Shown piece by piece: positions 13,984-25,640 of a DNA stretch of 64,000 nucleotides; position 1 is the first letter of the stretch; each line of letters opens with the position of its first letter. The stretch comes from Circinella umbellata (taxonomy: Eukaryota > Mucoromycota > Mucoromycetes > Mucorales > Lichtheimiaceae), in contig JAIWNF010000015.1 in the NCBI GenBank assembly GCA_025093555.1, positions 62,001 to 126,000 on the forward strand, in the 5' to 3' direction. The notes under the pieces were generated by a model. It made no database searches and was not told where the DNA came from. It saw only the letters and a program-made list of their open reading frames with translations. The translations under genes were made by a program, and so were the position numbers.

Positions 13984-13997
13984 AATAAGGGGGTTGT
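13984..13997 (+). repeat. LINE target-site duplication, downstream copy
   Basis: Exact copy of the 14 bases at 12225-12238, directly following the terminal A-run of the LINE fragment. One or two leading A residues may belong to the A-tail rather than the duplication. Confidence 0.75.
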
Positions 13998-14485
13998 CAG
14001 TTGATAAAAATTGATCTTCACATAGTATATGCTTTTGCAGGTATAACGATATGCCCCGTGAAACCAAACGATTATTGTTATATCGAATAATCCCTATAAA
14101 GTATTTCTGAGCACGTTATGTATAATAATTGAGTAAAGTCCTATTCATAAATGTACTTGGCCTCATTGTAACTATATATCTTGCAAAAACAAAAGAAAGC
14201 TTTAGAACATCATATCGTTCATACTATAAATAAGATATAATAGTATAACGATTCTTTTAACTTTTTGCATACGTAGTTTATTTTTTATTGAACATGTCTT
14301 GTCGTATTAGGTCTAATTGAATTAGAACCAGTTCACCGTAGTCCATAAGAAAATAAATGCGAGTACTTACTGAGACCCAAAAACTGATTATTGTTTATAA
14401 AGCCATGCAAAATAGCAAATGGAAAGTTGGATTTTTACAGTGAACAAAAAGAAAAAATGGATAGTCAGTAAGAAGAAGGAGAAGC

Positions 14486-14528
<43 letters not shown>

Positions 14529-15125
14529 GAAAAGACAACGGTTTAATGTTTAGATCATTAACTCTTGACAACAAAGATCAAAAAGTGTTCGGCAATTACT
14601 ATTATTTAGTTTTTTAAAATATAAGTATATTATTTGTTCATTCTATATATGTAACGATATTTTGCTGAAACCTTATCGGATATTACTATATAAAGTTAAC
14701 GATATTTCCTTGATCTGTCTTGGACCCCAAAAATCTTACTATTGTTATATTAAAATATCCTTATATCGAATATTGTTATAGTGAGCGGCGACGCCAGGGA
14801 CATTAGTGGTCGTGTTCGTGATAGTGATCGTACGTAATAATGTTACGTATTTCAATGAATAAAGTTCTTGCCAGCTACGTAGTTGCATCGACGGTTTGAA
14901 ATATCCAAAGACCTAATATCATTCTTCCTTACATTCCAAGTCTTATCAAAGCAGAAATTATTTTCTTTTATATGTATGATCATTATCATTATTAGTATTA
15001 TATCATTTCATAAGCCTCCATTTTTTATAACACTTTTATTTTTCTAACCCCCACCTTCTCATCCTCCTTATTTCTTGTCGCTTTAAAACAAAAAGACAAA
15101 AATCAGGAAGAGAAAAATTTGACAA
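13998..15125. other. Intergenic region with poly-T tract
   Basis: No gene seen between the LINE insertion and the second anchor-A gene. The region holds a 41-base T-run (14487-14527). It also has scattered, partly palindromic motifs of the type TATATCGAATA near 14085 and 14755, which may be decayed transposon sequence. The last 200 bp must include the promoter of the gene starting at 15126; a CCACCTTCTCATCCTCC pyrimidine-rich stretch is visible near 15052. Confidence 0.45.
14487..14527. repeat. 41-base poly-T tract
   Basis: An uninterrupted run of T. It could be the A-tail of a retroposed sequence on the minus strand, but no recognisable element body was found beside it. Confidence 0.85.
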
Positions 15126-17473
15126 ATGCAAATTAGGCGGAGGATACTTTTAACTAGTTTATGTACTGCGACTTTGGCATCATTTTCCTATTCTGGTGTA
15201 TCTAATGTTGTGGTTGATGCTGCTTCTTACAATTGGCTAAATGATTATTTTGATGGTCCTTATCACCCTATTCTTGAAGTACTTCAACAAGGAAAGCTTT
15301 ATAAACGTGAACTTATTGATATTGGATCACAATGTCCAGTAGATACAACTACACTTGCTGGTGACATCGTAACGTGTTATTATTATTATTGCTGTTGTTT
15401 TCAAAGGAAATAACAAACAAACAAAATCAAATCAGAAACGAATTTTAACTAAAGTTTGATTGTTCTTATTTTGTTTTCATAGTTTCTTCATTTTACCGGT
15501 ATTTTCTTTGGCGATTTTACAACAGTATGTATTAATATACTTATAAAGAAAACAAGTTAAATCTATTTTGTTAATACGTATATTAAATACAACCTTTTAT
15601 TTTATCATATAGGGTGGTGGTACGGATATCTTGGGTCCTCTTGCAGTAGGAGGCAGGTTTACGTAAGTGTCCTTTTTATTATTTTCTTGCGCTTCTTTTG
15701 CTCAAAAAGAAAGATCACATCATACCATTGTGTGAGTGAGAGTGAGGAAGAGAGAGAGATACAGAAATGTTAATGGACAATTTTATTGATCTTGGAAAAA
15801 TTATAATACTATCATTTTGTTTTTATTATACAGTGCTCCCAATTATATCGTTAATGCCAATCGTGGTCAAGATTGTTCTCTACCACCAACTACTAGTCTA
15901 GATGGCATTGGTCTTGTTGTAGGAGGACTGACGGATACAGTTGATACACGCGTTCACGGTGACTCGGTTCATGCTGGTGGTGGTGACTTGACCGAAATCA
16001 GAGAATTGAATTATGCAGAAGGATGTAATATATATGATGATATTGGTACTGGTGCAATGAATTTTGAAGTTGCTGAAAACGCTGCTCTTGATGCGTCTAT
16101 GATGTTGGCTTCAATGACTCCTAATATGTATATTGATCGTGAAGGTCGAGTTACTGATCTTGGTAATGGTGGTTCAAGTAAATACAAGGTGTTTACATTC
16201 AACACTTGTAATGACGGGGATTGTAACGTGGATGGTATCTTATCTGATCCTAGCGCTATTCTTTTTGGTGAAGGAAATTTTAATGGTCCCACGGGTGATG
16301 TACCAAGTTTTCAAGATACTGTTGTATTCAATGTATGCTTGTATTTGTGTGTGTGTGTGTGTGTGTAAATGTTAAAACAAAAAAATTATATATATAACTA
16401 ATGCATAAACTATTACGTTTTTTTTTCTTTAGATTCCAGTTGATAATTTTGATCTTATTGAGCTTAGAACTAATTTTCCAAGTCAGGGTTTTTATGCTTG
16501 TCGTACGATTTATAATTTCTATCCAGTCAACAGTCAAGGTGTCTATGTCGCTGATGGGGAAATTTCTATTTTCCGTAACACTGGTGGTCAAGTTGAAGGT
16601 TTTTCACTGGCTCCAAGAGGTAAGCTTAATGTTTTCTTGGTAGAGTTATTTTTATTTTATTTTTTTTACTCTTTTTGTCGCTCCTCTGCAATACGTATCT
16701 TTTTTTGAATTTAGAGCTGGAACTGATTATAATAATTATTTTATTGCATAATTAAAATCTTATAATTAGCCCATATCTTTGACTCTGCAGTTGGGGCATT
16801 TGCAGGAACAATTGTTGCTCTTGATTACCAGTGGTACTATGGATTTACTGGTGTTCAAATTCATGATTATGGAGCCGCAGATGATAGTTGTAATAATTTT
16901 GTTGGATGTTTCCCGGTCGAAGATGAATTTATTGAACCTACAGTAAGTATCACTACCGAGACAATAACAAGTGAAGTAACACGTACGACTACTATCGAGG
17001 AGACAACATCGATCCCAACTACAATTGAAATATCTGAATCCACAGGGATTATTACAACATCAGAACTTACAGGATACATAACTGAGACGACGACAATCAC
17101 TTCCACATATACCACAACATCTGATGGAACAGAAGTTATAATCACAACAACCATAACTACGGAGACAGTCAATGGAGAGTATGATATAACAACAGAACCC
17201 ACTACATGGCCGTCAACAGAATCTATATCATATAGCGAAACGACAGAGTTTATACCTTCAACATACGAAACAGAGACTGTAATAACTACTACAATCACAC
17301 TTCCTGAAACTACAATCACCACTATTATCCCAGTAATCACTGAAACAATCTATGAAACAACTGAAACAATTACTACCGGTACCATTTATACAAAGAAGAA
17401 ATGGGACAAGTGGGACAAGTGGGACAAGTGGGACAAGTGGGACAAGGATGACGACTGCGACGATGATGACGAT

Positions 17474-17511
<38 letters not shown>

Positions 17512-17647
17512 TGACGACGATGACGAGTGGGACAACAAGTGGGATAAAAATAATAAGAAGAAAAAGGGGGATTGGAAAGATAATAATAAAAAGAGCTGGG
17601 ACGATGACGACAAAGATTGGAAGAAGAGCAAAATGAAATATATTTGA
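15126..17647 (+). CDS. Secreted choice-of-anchor A domain protein, paralogue 2, with Thr-rich stalk and W-D-K / poly-Asp tail
   Basis: Six exons (15126-15368, 15483-15524, 15613-15662, 15834-16332, 16433-16619, 16791-17647) total 1878 nt and give 625 aa. It has a signal peptide, then the choice-of-anchor A region: FLHFTGIFFGDF, GPLAVGGRF, GIGLVVGGL, a segment of NAALDASMMLASM type, FTFNTC, NFNGPTGD, VVFNIPV, CRTIYNFYPV and LAPRG. A cysteine pair (CNNFVGCFP) follows. Next comes a Thr/Ser/Glu-rich stretch of about 140 residues (17000-17390), a likely O-glycosylated stalk. The tail begins with a fivefold 9-bp repeat encoding WDK, continues into an almost pure Asp run, and ends in a W/K/D/N-rich segment. 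No GPI signal or membrane helix ends the protein. A wall-associated role is inferred. Confidence 0.8.
17401..17538 (+). repeat. In-frame tandem repeats: WDK 9-mers followed by GAY poly-Asp tract
   Basis: TGGGACAAG is repeated five times. A run of GAC/GAT codons follows (about twenty Asp with one Cys near its start). Both lie inside the last exon of the second anchor-A gene and are length-variable by nature. The mixed GAC/GAT codons show that the Asp tract is not a simple recent trinucleotide expansion. Confidence 0.85.
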
Positions 17648-17895
17648 ATGAGCTATCCTTCTTTCCCTTTCCCTTTCCCTTTTTTTTCCCTATACAACCT
17701 ATGAATTAATGGGTTGTTAATTGATATACCTTTTTTAACCTATTTTGTACCTTTTACAAAATATAATAAAAATATAATTTACTTTCTTTTTATTTTATAC
17801 GCATCTGTGCGAAGATAAAATAAAAAACAAAAAGATAATAGATACATAAAGTTGTGTTTTATTATATATTGTTATCTATAGGAAGAAAGAGCATT

Positions 17896-20800
17896 TTAAA
17901 AGCGTGCCAATCCTCCAGGAGGTCGACGAATTAAAGACCATTTGGTATCATACTTATGCCAAAGATCCCAACCTAAATCATTGTAGATATCTTGTCGAAT
18001 AGTCCAAGCCTTTTGTACATCCGAAACAGTGTCTGACTTGATACTTGAATCAGATAAATATTTTTCTACAGCTTTCAATGCAGTACCATAGTGGCCAGCT
18101 AATTGATCTCGTTTTACTTTAAGCAAAGTAACCACAAGATCATTATCATCATTATTGCTCTTCCATTGTTTCCAAGTTTTAAAGTTCGTTTCAAATTCTT
18201 GTTGAGTAGTGGTTTCTTTTTCTCCTCCTTCCTTTGTCAAGATACATGCATTGGCCAATGTCTTGTTTTTGAAAGCAGAAGCGACTTGTTGAGCCTTCTT
18301 TTCAATTTCTTTACGTTGTTCTTTAATTTCTTCAGATTCATCTGATTGTTGTTTGTTTTGATAACGGCCAAAGAATTCCAATAAAGGTGCTTGATCGATT
18401 TGGTTCAAAATCTTGTCAGCAAGTTCAATAATTTCTGTAGCTTTTTCCTTTGTTAATTTTTTCAACTTTTTATCATCATCATTTGATGAAGAAGAGGAAG
18501 CAGAAGATAAGAGACATTCAATAACGCCACCAAATGATTTCCAAATTGAATCAATCTTATAATTCAAAAAGGCGATATCATTGGCATAGTCTTGTTCTAA
18601 TTTAGAAAGTAAGACTTGTTGAACCGGGGAATTTTCTCCAAACTTGTCAAGATAAGAAATTTGTATATCGCGAATATCATTAGACAATTGACTTTGAACC
18701 TTATCGTCTTCGTTATCCTTCTTTCCACTGCCACTATCTTTTTTAGTAGTATCTTTGGATTTGGGTTCTGGTGGAATGGTATAAATGGCTTGATATTGTC
18801 CACCATCCACTTTTTGACTAGTAAATGTCAATTTACCAACCAATGCATCTCCTGGTTTGGCTTCTTTAGGAACCCATTGTTGATCTTTGAGAGGTGGAGC
18901 AATATAACACACCTTGGAATCATTTTTTTCAAGTTGCACTTTTGAAATAGTACCACCAGTGAAAACATCCTTGATAGTGGCATAAGTACTAAAATTAACA
19001 TTCTTGATGTTGAGATCCAATTCACAGATAGTGGACTTGAGTTTTTCCAAAGCATTTTCATCTTCCGTTGTTAATTGTAACATGATAGTATATTCACCCT
19101 TAGTATCCAATTTAAATGAGTGATCAAATACATCAAGATAACCAACAACCTTACGGTTTGCATCATATACTATATTGTAGATATAGAACAGTTGGCGTTA
19201 GTAAAAAAACCCCCCCCAAGATAGTAATGATAATGGAAAAAAAATATTGTCAAAAGTAAAATAATAACTTACCAATACCAAAAACACCAGCAAGGAAATG
19301 TTCATATAATTGATTCATTACTGTGGGGAATCTTGGAGTTACAGTTGTACTATTCTCAATTTTGAACGAATAAGATAATACAAGAGCATAAAGAACACGG
19401 GAATCTGGTAATGTATTACGATCGGCATGAAGTGGTGCAATAGTAGCTTCTGTTGGTCGAAGGTATTTGCGTACTTTGTCTAATTATCATCAAATATTAC
19501 ATATTAATAACAAGCTCAATGATCATTATTTTACAAATAGTGCACCTCCCCTCATTTCCAACAAAAAAAGAAAAAAAGAGAAACTTACTAAAGCTTGTAT
19601 TAATTTCAACCTTAGTTTCCTTACGAACACCAGCAACCATATCTAATCGTGTCACTTGAGGTTCTAAACGAACCAGTCCTTGACCATCCGCAAGGTTACC
19701 AGCCAATCGAACACCATGGAACTCAATATTTAAATCCACAAAATGTTTACCAAGACCTGACCAAAATTGAGCCAAACAGAACTCCATATTCAAACCGCCA
19801 CGAACAGCAAATCGGACCGTAATGACTTGATCTTCTGAGTTTGAGTCGCCAAATGATCCAGAACCAAGAAGAAAAGTATAAGTTTGCTTATCTTTTTGAC
19901 TCTTTTTGGGAACCAGTTGAAGTAAATGTAACATGAATCGAGCAGGACAAGTATCTACATTGGACTTGGATCGCAAGGTTAATTTGGCATAATTAGCACC
20001 TTCGGGAACTTGAACGAATCGACGCATAATGTCACCAGGGCCAAATTCGACATTACGGTATTCTAAAGAGCCTTTACCAGGAACAGTAGGTTTGACAACG
20101 GATACCGGAACCTTAAAAAGAGGACCACGTTCTGGCGCAGCAGTATCATAACCAAAGATTTCACCATAATGGAATTCACTTTCACTCAGGGCAGTAGGAT
20201 CGACCTTGATTTGGAATGCATTTCCTAAAAGTTAAAGTATATATATGAGTTTTTCATGATGCTTTTTTTTGTCCCCCCCCCTTTTTTTTCTACTGATCTT
20301 GTAAAACATAAATTTTAATTTTTTATAAGACGTTTATTACCTCCTGAGCTAAGATACAAATAATCTGGTACAGTAATCCATGATTCACTTGCTACCAAAG
20401 CAACGCGTGCATCATATTCAAACTTGGCCAAATTATATTTTGGGTTTTCAGGATCTGTTTCACCCATAAAGGTAGGACGAACACGAACAGTTAGATATTG
20501 AACTTGATTCGTTTCATTATATTCCCGAAGATAAACACCACGTTTATTGCCGTTCTGAAGAACACCAACCTAAATAATAAACATTATATTACATTTTGAA
20601 AGGTTAATATGAGGTGAGACACAAAAGAAATATATATATATATATATATATTGATTGATATCTTACCTTAAACATGATATCAAGATCCTTATGCCTCTCA
20701 TAAGTTTCAAGGAATTCCCATGCTTTTTCAACTTGAATAAATCCAACATTCAAAGGATCATTAACAGATTTTCCTGTTTGAACAACAGCAGATTTTAAAC

Positions 20801-22795
20801 GATAAGGTGTATAAGATTGTTGTTTAGCTTTTAATGCTGATACAAGAAGTGCAATACAACCACAAGCGTTAGGACTAAATAATAAATTATAAAATATTAG
20901 ATTTTAATTATCGAAAAGAAAAAAAACATCCATAATAGCAATAATATTAAAAGGGGCAGTGTGTTTTTTTTACCTGGACATACTGGTACCATTCTTAAGA
21001 TCAAGACGATTTAAACCATAGACAGGAACACTTGTAATAGCACTTCCAGGAGCATAAATGTCTACACCTTGGTAACCGTCTGTGCATGGACCACGTGAAG
21101 ACCAAGTATAAGGTTTTTCACCCACTGATTCCAATAATGCATATTCTGCTTGCATTTGAGCATGTTTAACATATGCACCCACGGTGATAAAACTAGCAGA
21201 CATACCAGCGGGAGCACCAATAGAACTAAAGCACGGACCATCATTACCTGCACTGGTAACGAAAATACATCCCGATTTGGAAATAGCTTCATCTGCTAAT
21301 AATCGAATAAAATGACCGTCGTTAGGAAGACTACTCGATTCACCATAAGACATATTGGCAAGATCGACCTTGTTCATTGCCATGTGGGCAGCAGCACGAG
21401 TTAATCCAGGACCTGTTTCCATGGACCCAAGTCGTGCATCACCAATACGTAAAGAAACGATTTGTGCACCGGGAGCAACCTAATCGAAATTCAATTTTTT
21501 TTATTAGATTCCCCTCAAATTCCCAACGCAGATAAAAAAAGAAGATATTTTATTACTTACACCATTCAATGCTGGCTCTTCAGGAAAATTAGCAGCAGTA
21601 ATACCTGCAACATGAGTACCATGACTTCCAGCAAGAGTAACAATACTAAGTAAATCACCATTTTCATAAATATTGACAGAAAAGTTTAATAAGTCAGCTT
21701 TTCCAAAAGTATGATATTTTAATTCTTTTCGATAATCTGTCAAACAAGGCTGTCCTCTCAAGTCACCCGATTCATCTACATCAATCACAGCACGCCAATC
21801 TTGACCATCAAAAAAGACAACACAATCCAATATGACACCAGGATCCTCATAAGACTTGATTAATTCCTTTAAGCTTTCAACACGAGCTTCTAAATCAGCT
21901 TGTTGAGCTTGTAATTTTTCATCAGCATTACCAGATAATGATGGATGCTCTTTTTGAAATGCAGCTAATTTTTGTTGTCCTTCATTAAGTAATTGAGCAT
22001 GCTTTAATTCGAACTGTTCTTTACGTTCCTATTAAACAGAATGATTATGAATTTTCAATTGATATAAAATTAGTTTTCTTTTTTTTTTTGTTTACCATAT
22101 CACTCTATTTATCTCATTATTATTATTTTCTTGCATACCGATTTTAATCGTCGAACAAGTTCAGTGGGAAATAATTCATAAGCACGTTTTAAACCAACAC
22201 GGTATTCATTTGATGGATTTTTCCAAGAAGGATCAATGATTAATTTTTTACCACCTAAACCTTGAATAATTTGAACTCCATTTTCTTCAGTTGGTTTAAC
22301 AATCTTGGTAGTCGCCACATCACCTATATATATGCATTATAGAAATCCCCCCCCACAACATGATAGAGTTAATATATATATGAATATAATTAAAGTTTGA
22401 TAACACATTAAATTATATTACCTCCTCCTGTACAATCAACCATATCAATCACTTTAGGTTTTCCGTCTGTTGTGACCTATATTTTTACTGATTAGCAAAA
22501 AGTAATGAAATTTCTCTTTTAATTGATAATAGAAGCTTACATGCATGCCGGCTGCTCCTGGATCAACACCTTTTTATATATAAATAAAATGGTAATATTT
22601 AAAATTAGTAAAACTACATTGGGGTACCTGAAAAGAATTGAGTTTGTTAACTTTACCAGTATCAAGAATGGCAACAACAGTGCCTCTACCATCATATTCT
22701 GGATATTTCTTCATGAAAGCAGCAGCTTGAGTATCTTGTTTTGGCATTAAACCATGAACAGGATATTCCCCAATGGGTTTATCAAAGCTTGCCAT
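17896..22795 (-). CDS. Tripeptidyl peptidase II (subtilisin-family serine protease)
   Basis: This multi-exon gene encodes a giant cytosolic exopeptidase that removes tripeptides from peptides released by the proteasome. The start at 22795 gives [19 protein letters not shown], matching the usual N-terminus. The subtilase catalytic triad is visible: Asp in VAILDTG, continued as VDPGAAGMH after an intron; His in [10 protein letters not shown] (about 21600); Ser in LKNGTSMS (about 20990). The oxyanion-region Asn sits in [11 protein letters not shown] long spacer between Asp and His, the TPP2-specific beta-rich C-terminal part ([45 protein letters not shown]) and a helical end ([20 protein letters not shown]) complete the family layout. 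The estimated length of around 1,250 residues is typical. A Lys/Asp/Ser-rich linker lies near 18700-18760. Confidence 0.93.
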
Positions 22796-23071
22796 TTTTT
22801 TTGTTTGTTTCAAATAAAACTAAGTGTACGTAAAGGTGTCGAACGCGTAATATGTTTAAATTGATTCAAATTTAAGACTTGGAACTCCGCATCGCTTTAC
22901 ATGAATTTTTTTTTTGTAACAAAGAAACAACATGAAACAAGAGGGAATAAAAGTAAATATTTTTTATATTTTTTATATTTTTATGTTACATTAAATTAAA
23001 ACAAATGTAAGCTAAAGAAAGGAAATATATGAAAAAAAGAAAAAAAAAAGAAAAAAAAAGGGAACATCCAT

Positions 23072-23335
23072 TTACGGATGAGGAGGATGTTGAGGTGGAG
23101 GTGAACTTAATCCAAATAATCCACCAGATATACGTCTTGCTGCAGCTTCTCTTCGGGATAAACTACCTGATTGTGAACTTATTGATTCTAATTAAATCAC
23201 TTATCATTAGTAAAGAAAAAACTTATATTTCATATTTCACATGTTATATATACCTGAACGTGATCTGGATGTTTTATTTCCTTGATCAGGAATTGCTTGT
23301 GGTGAAACAGTACTATGTGTACTACCTTCATGTTG

Positions 23336-23369
<34 letters not shown>

Positions 23370-24878
23370 GTATTATTTGTTGTTGTTACTGAAGAAGCAG
23401 TGGTTGAAGTGGACGAACTATTATCTAATTGTAATGGAGGAATTGCATTCAAGTTGATATTTGTTTTATCTGATGTCACTGATCTTTGTGAAGAAGTTGA
23501 TGTAGATCTTCTTGCCTATGTATATAGATAGATAAGTATAAATATAACAATTCTTCTATCTTTAATATATATTAATTACCCGAGCTTGTCTCCCTGGTGA
23601 AGGTGGAACTGATCTGAATACAGCAGGAATTCTAATAATTATATAATTATATATTCTTATTACTATTCTATTCTTATACTACTATTCTATATTTAATATA
23701 CGTTACCCTTCATCTAAAGGAATATCATCAGTAGGCATATCATTTTGTTTGCGGAATTGAATTAATTCACTTTTATACTTGTTGCATTGCTGAGTCTTAT
23801 TAAGATCTAAGTTTTTTTTAGGGTTTGAAGGTCAGTTGTCAAGTTTCTTTTTTGCATAAAAAAAATAATATAAATTGAAATGAAATGAAATTTACATTCT
23901 TTTTCCATTTCCATTGTCTTATTTTTTAATGAAGTAATTTCTGCACGTAGTACTTCAATTAATCCGGTAGGAGGTATATCAGAGTTCGATCCTGTTGAAT
24001 GAGGTGCAATCCATTTTTTGGCACTTTATTGAATTGATTAGTTAAAAATTGTACTTTATATTTACCTTATTAATAATTACTTACTTTAAAGAAGGTGATG
24101 ATCCAGCACCAGTAACTACTGGACTTACTGGTAATGATCCTGAGTTAACATCTTGTATACTTCTTCCAGAAGGTGATTTCATAGGTTGTTGTGCACGAAG
24201 TGAATCCAATTGTTTTTGTAATTTATTAACAATATATTCTTGTTCTTGTTCCAATGCATTTTCCATATCAATTTTTTCTTTTTGAAGCTAAAAAATTGAC
24301 ATTTATTATTATTATTATTATTATTATATATCATCTACTAATTATTATTCATATATCAAGTTACCTGATTTAATCGTTTTTGTAACATATTAGTTAAATA
24401 CTCTTCTTCTTGTTCTACTTGAACTAACAGTTCTCCTTTTTCTTTTTTCAAACCTGAAATTCGTTTCAATAATTTGTTTGAAATGTATTCTTCTTCTTGT
24501 TCAGCAAGTGCTGTCTATTTATATATCATTATTATTATTATTACTATTATTATATATTACTAGATATATATATATATATATATATATGCTAAATAGTAAC
24601 ACTTTACCATATCAACTGTCATTTGTCTTAACATTTGATTATCATGTCTCAAAATATTAACATGACCTTGTTCCATTTCCAATTCAAATTCAAGTTTCTT
24701 TATACGAGCTTCTTGACTAACACATGTTTCATATATCTTTTTAATTTCTTGTTTAAGTTCATTTATATTTTCTAAACAAAGTATATTTTCCAATCTTGAT
24801 AGTTTATCACTATATTGAAAGAAAAAGATTAGTTTTTTTTATTACTTTTACTGACTTAACCCCCTTGTTCTATGTTTG

Positions 24879-24911
<33 letters not shown>

Positions 24912-25405
24912 GGGTACCTGGATCCTGTTTGTAACTGATTTAGTTTTGCCTGAAAAGCTTTTGCACGCGATTCTAAATCAGCTTCCAAGTTTGCTTTATC
25001 TTTACGTGCCTAATAAAAATAAGCGTAAATGAGAGGTTTGAAAAAAAAAGAAATTAATTTTTTATATTTACTCTGTCTAATTGTTCCCGAAGAGATTCTG
25101 TAAGTTTTTGTTCACTATGATGAACTTCACTCCACGTTTCGTCATTCTATATAAATATCAAAATAAATTCGTTCCATCAGTTTCCATAATCTTTTTTTTT
25201 CTTTGTTGTTATAAAATGTTAAAAAAAGGGGGGGGGAGGGGTAAGGTTGGAGAAAAAGTGCTGCGAACAAAAATATAAAAAGGTAATCAAGTAACATATT
25301 TACTTTATTATTATCCATTGATTGTTGTTGTCGTTGTCCAGTCAAAGATTCGTTCACGGGAATTGTTGTAGGTTGTTTACTAGTTTCAGTTGTTAAGTCA
25401 CTCAT
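23072..25405 (-). CDS. CCDC6-like (DUF2046) coiled-coil protein
   Basis: A multi-exon gene of about 500 residues. The start at 25405 gives MSDLTTETSKQPTT. The core is almost continuous coiled coil. It includes a repeated pattern resembling the conserved core of human CCDC6: EQEEEYISNKLLKRI, then VEQEEEYLTNMLQKRLNQLQ, then ALEQEQEYIVNKLQKQ. The C-terminal third is low complexity. It has a polar stretch with more than ten consecutive Asn (a (TTA)n run on the plus strand at 23337-23370), Ser/Thr-rich segments and a proline-rich end (SSPPPQHPPHP). CCDC6 is a cytoplasmic coiled-coil phosphoprotein linked to stress signalling in animals; its fungal role is not established to my knowledge. Function here is therefore unassigned beyond scaffold-like coiled coil. 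Confidence 0.7.
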
Positions 25406-25640
25406 ATTATTATAATTTTTTTGTTATTATTATTTATATTAAAAAAAGTTGAAGATGTCAATGATATTTATTTTTTAACCCAAAAAAAAAAAAGAAGGAA
25501 AAGAAAAAAGAAGTTTACACAGGAATCAAAAAGAGTCTAAACTTTAGTTTTTTTCTTTTGCATTGAAAATCTGAGTATGTAATAAAAAAGAACACAGGTA
25601 AGGAGACCAACGTGGTTTATTTACAATAACATTTTTAATA

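Noticed and set aside
14040..14790. Possible DNA transposon with TATATCGAATA-like ends
   Set aside because: The motifs are short, AT-rich and imperfect. I could not pair two termini with a target duplication.
16867..17340. Long minus-strand open frame rich in Val/Ser opposite the Thr-rich stalk of the second anchor-A gene
   Set aside because: It is the antisense of ACA/ACT/GAA-type codons. It has no motif, and the plus-strand exon is supported by splice phase and a signal peptide.
17386..17631. Minus-strand poly-Ser frame
   Set aside because: It is the reverse complement of the GAC/GAT Asp tract, so it is a shadow of the repeat.
18616..18945. Hydrophobic plus-strand frame inside the tripeptidyl peptidase II gene
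   Set aside because: It is opposite a conserved coding exon, with no splice or family support.
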